A DNA stretch of 64,000 bases, taken from contig OY744461.1 of assembly GCA_963556145.1 (NCBI GenBank), forward strand, positions 8,628,891-8,692,890. The letters are read 5' to 3'. Every line of letters starts with the position of its first letter. The first letter of the stretch is position 1. The stretch comes from Hygrocybe punicea (Eukaryota; Basidiomycota; Agaricomycetes; Agaricales; Hygrophoraceae). This document shows, piece by piece, positions 57,136 through 64,000 of the stretch. Made by a program: the position numbers and the translations under genes. The notes below the pieces were generated by a model that had not been told where the DNA came from, searched no databases, and saw only the letters and a program-made list of their open reading frames with translations.

Positions 57136-57701
57136 TGTTACGTTTTACCCCGATTTAACCCCCGCTTCCGACCCCGACGTCCCTGACTCAACGTCACAAG
57201 ACAACATCATAACCTGGGTCCGGAACATCGTCGAAGACAACCAACGACGGTATCCCAATCCCCGTGATTACCCTCATCAACCGATCACCGCCGATACATC
57301 ATACACGTTGATTCAAGCACTCAATAACACCGCGCAACACAATCATCGGATCAGCTGTCTGCTGACACCGGACCTGCAACACAGCCGTTGGCCACCTCGT
57401 TGGCACCCCAAAACGCATAGACCACGAAGCCAAGCAAGACGCCGTTCATCCCGGAGCTTATCCTCCACGCAGCCACGCATGACGAAGAAGCCGGCCCTGA
57501 AGTTGTTCACTAGTATATAATCATTGACATTCGTAGTCAATAACTTTAAGTTTAGTATAGCTACTCTTCCCCCGATCGCTACCACGAAACCCAGATACCT
57601 CTCCTCTCTTATCCGTTTGTACTTGCTTTTCTCTATACACGCATCCTCGTTTGGTTTATTGTTGCCGGAGTTCGTCGTCATACGAACAGCGATCCGTAAC
57701 A
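57136..57701 (+). repeat. 5' LTR
   Basis: 566 bp with 7-bp inverted tips TGTTACG/CGTAACA. It also contains the last 128 codons of ORF3 (57138-57520), a duplicate of the 3' LTR coding segment. Confidence 0.9.
57514..57520 (+). promoter_or_regulatory. Likely LTR TATA box
   Basis: TATATAA in the LTR, overlapping the ORF3 stop codon (57518-57520). Its position about 190 bp before the LTR end fits a U3/R boundary; in the 5' copy it would drive genomic RNA synthesis. Confidence 0.5.
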
Positions 57702-57953
57702 TAATACTAAACTTTCTCTACTCCCTCGACAATAAACCAAGACGTCCTGGAACCCCGACGATACCAAACCCCAGACTCAGAACACGACGACGAATACCAT
57801 CTCGCGCCCGAAACGTCAGATTCCTCTGACGACGACTTCGACCGATACGTTGCAACACAGACAAGTGTCCGAACCGCACCTTTCCCCTCGTCATCATTTC
57901 CTCCTCCAACATCTACTTCTCACTATCAATCTCAATTCCACACCCAAACCAGA

Positions 57954-58964
57954 ATGTCAGACACCGAAGAGAACCACGAAACCCAAGACACCACTGTTGC
58001 ACCCGCAGCCCCGTCGCCTCCAAAATCTCATATTGCTCCGCCGACTAAGTACGATGGGAACAAAGAAGGATTCAAAACATTCTTCCGCAGTGCCTTCATC
58101 TACATCCGCGCAAACAGGACTGCATTTGACAGCGAAGAAAAACAAATCCTCTTTATCCTCTCGTACCTGCAAGGCGGACTCGCTGGACGATGGGCAGACG
58201 AGTACGTCGACATTGCCCTACAGCACTCCCCCATCAACTTCGGATCCCTGGAGGACTTCACCAAAGAATTTAAGCGGCATTTCGAGAAACCGGATCAGAA
58301 GAAGGACGCATTGACAAAATTGAACGACCTGCGCCAAGGAAAGATGACAGCCGATGAATTTTGGATTGAGTTTGACACTCTCCGACGCATTGCTGGACTT
58401 GGCGAACTCTTGAACGACGACTATCTCATTCAACTCGTCGAATTACATATGAACAAACCACTGATCGACCAGATCTATACCGGCATGAAGATCCCAACCA
58501 CTGTCGACGAATGGCGTACGCAAACGGTTCAATTGGACCAACAATGGCGACGTCGTCAGAACCAGATACGATCCATGAGTTCACCCACAAAAACACGATA
58601 TAACCCAAACACACCAACCGCATCGACAACCCCCCGACCACAACAAACATCATCACCTCGTCCACAGTCAGAATCTGTCCCGATGGACGTCGATACACGA
58701 CAAACGACACCCCGACAGCAAACATTTACTCGTTTAACGGACGAGCAACGGTTGGATTTCATGAAAAAAGGAATCTGTTTCAAATGTCGACAACCCGGAC
58801 ACATCTCACGCAATTGTCCGGAACAGCAAGGACGGCAACAGATTCGTTCTATGGAAACCGTTCAACAAACGCCAAGACAACAACAAGACGATGGCAAAGA
58901 CGCTCGAATTGCCGCATTAATGGATGAGTTGGCAGCGATGAAGTTGAAGCAAGAGGGTTTTTGA
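57954..58964 (+). CDS. Gag (capsid and zinc knuckle)
   Basis: 336 residues. The central helical capsid-like region (IAPPTKYDGNKEGFKTFFRS; LQGGLAGRWADEYV; DFTKEFKRHFEKPDQKK; LNDLRQGKMTADEFWIEF) is of the Ty3/Gypsy retrotransposon-gag type. A CCHC zinc knuckle CFKCRQPGHISRNC is at about 275-289. It forms the particle and binds RNA. The same frame is open upstream to about 57714 without an ATG and encodes acidic, coding-like sequence (ETSDSSDDDFDRYVATQTS), so translation could begin upstream by a non-AUG or spliced start; 57954 is the first ATG. The stop TGA at 58962 directly follows a slippery site. Confidence 0.9.
   Translation: MSDTEENHETQDTTVAPAAPSPPKSHIAPPTKYDGNKEGFKTFFRSAFIYIRANRTAFDSEEKQILFILSYLQGGLAGRWADEYVDIALQHSPINFGSLEDFTKEFKRHFEKPDQKKDALTKLNDLRQGKMTADEFWIEFDTLRRIAGLGELLNDDYLIQLVELHMNKPLIDQIYTGMKIPTTVDEWRTQTVQLDQQWRRRQNQIRSMSSPTKTRYNPNTPTASTTPRPQQTSSPRPQSESVPMDVDTRQTTPRQQTFTRLTDEQRLDFMKKGICFKCRQPGHISRNCPEQQGRQQIRSMETVQQTPRQQQDDGKDARIAALMDELAAMKLKQEGF
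58955..58961 (+). promoter_or_regulatory. Probable -1 ribosomal frameshift site
   Basis: GGGTTTT fits X-XXY-YYZ in the Gag frame (G GGT TTT TGA), immediately before the Gag stop. A -1 shift reads directly into Pol (TTT TTG AGA AAG). Pol has no ATG at its start, which supports expression as Gag-Pol. Confidence 0.75.
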
Positions 58965-61900
58965 GAAAGCGACGTGAAGCGCAGGAGGCCACGATCGCAC
59001 AACTCGAGAAAGATGTACACGTATGCAAACAATTTAATGGTGTATTTTCGAAACTCAAAGACCTCCGCAATGACCTAAGACAACAACCAAAAGAACAACC
59101 GGAAACAAAACCGAAACAGGAAAGTAACACGTGGCAAGATACCCATGTTACAGCTGATGAAGACAAAACAACGAAGAAGAAAACAACGGTCGAATCTGAA
59201 TTCAATGCCATGGAAACGATTGTGGCTATCCGATCGACCACAATGGGTTTTGCCCTCGACCTCTTGCTTGATTATGATGTATACGGTCAATGGACCGAGA
59301 AGATTTCACCAGGTTTGGTGCTTTCTCTCAATCGTCGTACAATTGACGAAGCAGTTCAATGGTTGGTACAAAACATGCCGCAAAAATCGCCACATGAACC
59401 ACGAACTCTTGAACCTATACGAGCAGTAACACAGAAAGATTCCGAACTTCGTATGGCATTACTCGTCCATGGTTTCGTCTCGGTCACTCAAGATGGTCGT
59501 CAATATCCCATGACTGGTTTGATCGATTGTGGTTGTACGATCTGTGCAATCGATATCGGTTACGTTAAAGCACATAACATTCCCACGAAGCCATACGTAA
59601 ATCCGTTTAATTCGTATATGAGCGATGGGACGCAACCGAAAACAGGACAAATCACTGAATATTGCGAGTTGCAAATGCGACTTGGGGATCATCAAGAATT
59701 ACTTCGTTTCGCGGTAACAACATTAGCGAAAATGGACATCTTCCTCGGATACGACTGGCTCAAAAAACATAACCCAGAAATTGATTGGCGCGAAAACGAG
59801 GTCAAGTTCTCGCGATGTCTTTCGGGTTGTGGCAAGCCATCGACGATACGGTCAACCGAATTCAATACTGTGGTCTGGGAACGACCACTTTGGTTCGATC
59901 AAGTAATGGAAGAAACGATGAGCCCAGCGCATTTTTGTTCATTCATGACCAAATCAACAGAACTCGCGATCAACGCACAGAAACAACAGAAAGAGAAATC
60001 GTTCGAAGAACTAATCCCCGAAACGTATCATGAATATCGCGATGTCTTCGAACCCTCTGGTTTTGATGAATTACCAGCACGGAAACCTTGGGATCATGCA
60101 ATTACCCTGAAACCGGATGCGCCAGACCACCACGACTGCAAGCTATATCCGTTGTCTCCCATCGAAAAACAAGACCTCGATAAGTTTCTCGATGATAATC
60201 TCAAAACAGGACGAATTCGACCATCGAAATCACCTTATGCATCCCCTTTCTTCTTTGTATCGAAGAAAGACGCTGCCGAACGACGACCAATACAGGATTA
60301 CCGCTGGTTAAATTCATGGACGGTCGATGACAAGTATCCGTTACCGTTGATTAATGACATCATCAATCAACTTGCTGAAGCAAAATTCTTCACAAAACTC
60401 GATGTTCGGTGGGGTTTCAATAATGTCCGGATCAAAGAAGGCGATGAACACAAAGCTGCTTTCCTAACCCCGAAAGGTCTTTTTGAGCCAACTGTGATGT
60501 TCTTCGGGTTAAAAAATTCACCACCAACGTTTCAACGGTTGATGAACCATGTCTTTCGATATGAAATTCGCGAAGGCTGGCTTTTGGTATACATGGATGA
60601 CATCTTGATCTTCTCAAAATCACTGGAGGAAAATCAACGACGTACGAAACAAGTCCTGAAGATCTTTCGGGAAAACAACTTGTTCCTGAAACCCAAGAAA
60701 TGTACATTCGATAAACCAAAAGTCGATTATCTCGGCCTTATCGTCGGTGAAGGACAAGTCCAAATGGATCCCGTTAAAACCAATGCAATTACGGATTGGC
60801 CAGTTCCTACTAATCTCACCGAATTGCAACGGTTTATCGGTTTTCTGAATTTCTATCGTCGTTTCGTCGAAAACTTTTCCCAAATCGCTGCTCCTCTACA
60901 TAGATTAACAGGAAAAGCAAAATGGGATTGGACGGAAGAACAACAGAACGCATTCGATCGATTGAAGACAATCATCACAACCGATCCTATCCTTGTCCTA
61001 CCTACATCCGATAAAAAATTCATCATCGAATGTGATGCCTCCGATTATGCCATAGGTGCTATTTTGTCACAAGAACAATCCGATGGGCTTTTCCGACCTG
61101 TCGCGTATATGTCGACAACAATGTCACCAGCAGAACGTAACTATCAAATCTTCGACAAAGAATTGCTCGCGATTATACGAAGTTTTGAGGAATGGCGTCA
61201 TTTCCTACTCGGAGCAAAAGAACAGGTTGATGTTTTCACCGATCATCGAAATCTTGAATATTACCGAAAACCACAAGACCTCACAAGACGACAAGCACGA
61301 TGGATTGCATTCCTACAAGATTACAATTTCCGCTTGTTGTATAGAAAAGGATCACAAAATAAAAAAGCCGACCTCCTTTCCCGACGTGTCGATCACAAGC
61401 CAAAGGAGATAGACAATACAGGTATGGTTGGTCTTCCTAATTCATTGTTCATCCCACCAGAACAAGCGATCCGTCAAATATTGCATACTTCTCCTACAAA
61501 CGATAACATTATTGCCCTCCATCATGACAATCCCACCGCCGGTCATCCCGGCCGCGACAAAACAATCGAGTTGATTTCACGGACAACAACATGGCCAACT
61601 ATACGCGAAGATGTAGAACGTTATATCAATGGTTGTACAGGATGTCAACAGAATAAACCACGACGTGGAAAACAACTTGGACAACTTTTCCCACATGACG
61701 TACCACCCTATAACTGGCATACAATTTCCGTCGACATGATTGGTCCCCTACCGGAGTCACATGGCTTTGACGCCATTCTAGTTGTTGTCGATAAGCGGTC
61801 GAAACATCCCATATTTGTTGCCACAAATACGACATTGACTTCGGAAGGATGGGCACGACTATTCCGTGATCATGTCTTCAAGCGTTTCGGCATGCCGCGC

Positions 61901-63247
61901 TTTGTCATCTCCGATCGTGGTTCTGTTTTCGTCTCACGGTTTATCACCGAATTATATTCCCTGATCGGTATCAAAGGACGTCCAACGACAGCATATCATC
62001 CACGTGCTGATGGACAAACGGAACGGATGAACCAAGAACTCGAAATTTTCCTTCGATTTTTCACCAATTATCGACAAGACGATTGGCATGAATGGCTTGC
62101 CCTCGCAGAATTTGCATTAGCCAATCGCGAATCTTCCGCCATCAAAACTTCCCCCTTCTTTGCAACACAAGGACAACATCCATGGACAGGTCTCATGCCT
62201 GACATACACACACCCATCGCAAACGAAGCCGTTCATGATTTCATTACACGGATGAAAACGATACAACAAAAGATCGGCGAAATAGCAGATGTCACGAAGC
62301 AAACAATGAAGGATAAGTATGACAGTCATGTCAAGAAAATTGTCTTTTCCCCTGGTGACAAAGTCTGGCTAAACGGAAAGAATTTAACCACAGATCGACC
62401 TAGCAAGAAGCTCGATAATCAGCAATTCGGTCCGTTTACCGTTCTCGACAAAATCGGTTCTTCGTCGTATAAACTGAAATTACCGAAAACCTGGAAAATC
62501 TTCCCCATATTCAACGTCGCTCTCCTCTCCCCTTTTCGACCTCCTTCTTCTCTCATTCAACAAAAATACCATCTTCGACCTCCTCCCGAAATTATCGACA
62601 ATGATGACCATTACGAAATAGAACATATTCTCGACTCCCGTATTCGCCGAAATAAGTTGTATTACTTAGTTCATTGGCTCGATTATCCCCGCGACGAAGA
62701 TTCCTGGATCCCGGCATCCGAAACCACATACTGCCAGGATCTCGTCAATGACTTCCATAGATTACATCCCAAAGCTCCATCTTATTTATCTCTCCGTTCC
62801 CTTTTTACTCTTCCCCCTTCCGTTATTCCCCCTTTTTCTTCCTCTTCCATTTTACTTGCTATATATCCCAAAAACGCCACCCTCATCGCCAATCGTACAA
62901 AGAACCACGAATTCCGAAAATACATCTTCCCCAATAATATCACCCACACCTATCTTTACGAAACCGCCCCCGTCGACGCTGTCACCGCCATCATCGAAAT
63001 CGCCCCCCCAATCATTGCTCCTGCCGTAGTTGCCGACGACAAAGGCATTGGCAATTCCGACTTCAACACCCGTGTCAAAGTTTGTCCGTACACTTTCCCT
63101 ATCTTACATTACTATCACCTTCCATCACCTATCCCCTCCGCCGCCCTTTCACATGATTATGACGTTTCTACTCCTCATCGTTTTTCATTGCTTCCTTCTT
63201 CATTCACACACGATCACCCCGTAAACCCCGATCACCTCGTTTATTAG
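58961..63247 (+). CDS. Pol: protease, RT, RNase H, integrase, chromodomain, ASCH-like tail
   Basis: 1428 codons entered by frameshift. Retropepsin-like region at about 185-290 with Asp189 in LIDCGCT (DCG in place of the usual D-S/T-G). RT with FTKLDVRWGFNNVRI and YMDD at 544-547. RNase H with IIECDASDYAIGAILS, YQIFDKELLAI and FTDHRNLEYY. Integrase with an HHCC finger (LHHDNPTAGHPGRD..CTGCQQ) and D-D-E core (SVDMIGPLP; VISDRGSVF; GQTERMNQELE). A chromodomain at about 1220-1270 (EIEHILDSRIRRNKLYYLVH) would bind modified histone tails and guide insertion. From about 1297 an extra domain resembles ASCH (ILLAIYPKNATLIANRTKNH, EFRKYIF, LYETAPVDAVTAIIEI, GIGNSDFN). All domains are open, so the copy is probably competent. 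Confidence 0.92.
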   Translation: MRKRREAQEATIAQLEKDVHVCKQFNGVFSKLKDLRNDLRQQPKEQPETKPKQESNTWQDTHVTADEDKTTKKKTTVESEFNAMETIVAIRSTTMGFALDLLLDYDVYGQWTEKISPGLVLSLNRRTIDEAVQWLVQNMPQKSPHEPRTLEPIRAVTQKDSELRMALLVHGFVSVTQDGRQYPMTGLIDCGCTICAIDIGYVKAHNIPTKPYVNPFNSYMSDGTQPKTGQITEYCELQMRLGDHQELLRFAVTTLAKMDIFLGYDWLKKHNPEIDWRENEVKFSRCLSGCGKPSTIRSTEFNTVVWERPLWFDQVMEETMSPAHFCSFMTKSTELAINAQKQQKEKSFEELIPETYHEYRDVFEPSGFDELPARKPWDHAITLKPDAPDHHDCKLYPLSPIEKQDLDKFLDDNLKTGRIRPSKSPYASPFFFVSKKDAAERRPIQDYRWLNSWTVDDKYPLPLINDIINQLAEAKFFTKLDVRWGFNNVRIKEGDEHKAAFLTPKGLFEPTVMFFGLKNSPPTFQRLMNHVFRYEIREGWLLVYMDDILIFSKSLEENQRRTKQVLKIFRENNLFLKPKKCTFDKPKVDYLGLIVGEGQVQMDPVKTNAITDWPVPTNLTELQRFIGFLNFYRRFVENFSQIAAPLHRLTGKAKWDWTEEQQNAFDRLKTIITTDPILVLPTSDKKFIIECDASDYAIGAILSQEQSDGLFRPVAYMSTTMSPAERNYQIFDKELLAIIRSFEEWRHFLLGAKEQVDVFTDHRNLEYYRKPQDLTRRQARWIAFLQDYNFRLLYRKGSQNKKADLLSRRVDHKPKEIDNTGMVGLPNSLFIPPEQAIRQILHTSPTNDNIIALHHDNPTAGHPGRDKTIELISRTTTWPTIREDVERYINGCTGCQQNKPRRGKQLGQLFPHDVPPYNWHTISVDMIGPLPESHGFDAILVVVDKRSKHPIFVATNTTLTSEGWARLFRDHVFKRFGMPRFVISDRGSVFVSRFITELYSLIGIKGRPTTAYHPRADGQTERMNQELEIFLRFFTNYRQDDWHEWLALAEFALANRESSAIKTSPFFATQGQHPWTGLMPDIHTPIANEAVHDFITRMKTIQQKIGEIADVTKQTMKDKYDSHVKKIVFSPGDKVWLNGKNLTTDRPSKKLDNQQFGPFTVLDKIGSSSYKLKLPKTWKIFPIFNVALLSPFRPPSSLIQQKYHLRPPPEIIDNDDHYEIEHILDSRIRRNKLYYLVHWLDYPRDEDSWIPASETTYCQDLVNDFHRLHPKAPSYLSLRSLFTLPPSVIPPFSSSSILLAIYPKNATLIANRTKNHEFRKYIFPNNITHTYLYETAPVDAVTAIIEIAPPIIAPAVVADDKGIGNSDFNTRVKVCPYTFPILHYYHLPSPIPSAALSHDYDVSTPHRFSLLPSSFTHDHPVNPDHLVY

Positions 63248-63328
63248 TTGTACCGGCCCTAATCTTCCCTTTCGTATATATCGTCTGTTCTCTTTTATTT
63301 CCTTTTTTCGCTCTTTGCCTTCTTCCCC

Positions 63329-64000
63329 ATGTCTGCCTCTGACGTTTATCTCCCTTCTTCCCCTTATTACCGTCTTCTTCCTCCTCGCTTTCGCATCCCT
63401 CGCTCGAAGCGCCACCTCTGCGATCGTGGTGTTCGCTTCGCTGTTGACCTCATGCGACCCTCTTCCTTCGGCTCCGTTCATCCAACAACGGCCATCGCCC
63501 ATCTTGGCGTTGACCCGTTCTTCGCCCCACGTTCCTTCTACTCCGTGCGTCCCATTGGGCCTCCCCCTCCTGCTGTTCCTCCCACCGTTCCCGTCTGGTT
63601 CACCGATGATCCCGTGGATCCCTACCGCGAATTCATCGACTGCGCTACCGTGTATGATTCCGTTTTCCCTCCGGTTAATCGGGACGATTCCCCTTGTTCC
63701 GGGGGTATTGTTACGTTTTACCCCGATTTAACCCCCGCTTCCGACCCCGACGTCCCTGACTCAACGTCACAAGACAACATCATAACCTGGGTCCGGAACA
63801 TCGTCGAAGACAACCAACGACGGTATCCCAATCCCCGTGATTACCCTCATCAACCGATCACCGCCGATACATCATACACGTTGATTCAAGCACTCAATAA
63901 CACCGCGCAACACAATCATCGGATCAGCTGTCTGCTGACACCGGACCTGCAACACAGCCGTTGGCCACCTCGTTGGCACCCCAAAACGCATAGACCACGA
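63329..64000 (+). CDS. ORF3, runs through the 3' LTR boundary (partial at window end)
   Basis: ATG at 63329 opens a frame of exactly 224 codons to the window end without a stop, crossing into the 3' LTR at 63709. The 5' LTR shows how it would finish: the same frame continues to TAA at 57518-57520, so the full protein should be about 254 residues. Composition is Pro/Arg/Ser/Asp-rich with coding-like blocks (SKRHLCDRGVRFAVDLMRPS; LGVDPFFAPRSFYSVRPIGP; WFTDDPVDPYREFIDC). No signal peptide or membrane span is visible, so it is not a typical Env. A shorter overlapping ORF (63315-63731, Leu/Pro-rich) is the weaker alternative. Function unknown. Confidence 0.6.
   Translation, partial: MSASDVYLPSSPYYRLLPPRFRIPRSKRHLCDRGVRFAVDLMRPSSFGSVHPTTAIAHLGVDPFFAPRSFYSVRPIGPPPPAVPPTVPVWFTDDPVDPYREFIDCATVYDSVFPPVNRDDSPCSGGIVTFYPDLTPASDPDVPDSTSQDNIITWVRNIVEDNQRRYPNPRDYPHQPITADTSYTLIQALNNTAQHNHRISCLLTPDLQHSRWPPRWHPKTHRPR
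63709..64000 (+). repeat. 3' LTR (partial)
   Basis: First 292 bp of the 566-bp LTR; identical to 57136-57427. Preceded by CCGGGGGTAT, which may serve as the polypurine tract. Confidence 0.92.

Larger units (their letters stand above)
57136..64000 (+). mobile_element. Gypsy-type LTR retrotransposon (chromovirus), apparently recent
   Basis: The 5' LTR is 57136-57701 (566 bp, TGTTACG..CGTAACA). The 3' LTR starts at 63709 and is cut by the window end, so the element should end near 64274. The 292 visible bases of the 3' LTR are identical to the 5' LTR. Gag, Pol and a third ORF are all open. A chromodomain after the integrase places it among chromoviruses. It interrupts the gene at 55368-57135. 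Confidence 0.93.

Noticed and set aside
63315..63731. Leu/Pro-rich ORF overlapping ORF3, with a hydrophobic start that could mimic an Env signal
   Set aside because: The overlapping frame from 63329 is longer, crosses the LTR and has a more coding-like composition; the hydrophobicity comes from C/T-rich DNA.

Overview
The window looks like a transposon-dense, accessory stretch of an Agaricomycete (mushroom-type basidiomycete) nuclear genome. The evidence is short GT..AG introns of about 40-60 bp, fungal hAT, Plavaka, Ngaro, IS3EU and chromovirus elements, a fungal-type NACHT NTPase, and several protein families I associate only with basidiomycetes. I see no rRNA, tRNA, CRISPR or prokaryotic feature. 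Family names come from motif recognition in translated sequence; no search was run.

Layout, left to right. 0.6-3.9 kb: hAT transposase gene with its right terminal repeat; the left end is outside the window or lost. 4.9-7.3 kb: a small LTR element with 157-bp LTRs and only a gag-like pseudogene. 8.8-13.2 kb: decayed basidiomycete-specific ORFs, one split by a 1.3-kb non-autonomous hAT element. 14.1-21.1 kb: a Plavaka-type transposase followed by a DUF6532-like gene, both broken by stop codons. 21.6-29.3 kb: two direct copies of a multi-membrane-span protein gene (one frameshifted, one intact) on either side of a 3.5-kb element with about 415-bp inverted ends. That element contains a 988-bp hAT element carrying an Hsp70 gene fragment. 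31.8-36.0 kb: a four-exon gene joining a NACHT NTPase to an eIF4G-type MIF4G domain.

36.4-50.2 kb is a three-level nest. An eIF3e-like fragment is split by an Ngaro (tyrosine-recombinase) retrotransposon, whose B1 repeat is in turn split by a 7.9-kb IS3EU-type DNA transposon. The IS3EU element has a 6-bp target duplication and four genes: a HECT-like ubiquitin ligase, a DDE integrase, and two companions. 50.2-55.3 kb is low-complexity DNA without a convincing gene. 55.4-57.1 kb holds a basidiomycete-specific gene cut by a young Gypsy chromovirus (57.1 kb to beyond the window). That element's visible LTR portions are identical, Gag and Pol are joined by a probable -1 frameshift, Pol carries a chromodomain plus an ASCH-like C-terminus, and a third ORF runs into the 3' LTR.

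The most noteworthy candidates are the NACHT-MIF4G chimera beside an eIF3e fragment, the four-gene IS3EU element with a HECT-like ligase, the ASCH-like tail and LTR-spanning ORF3 of the chromovirus, and the hAT element that captured an Hsp70 fragment.
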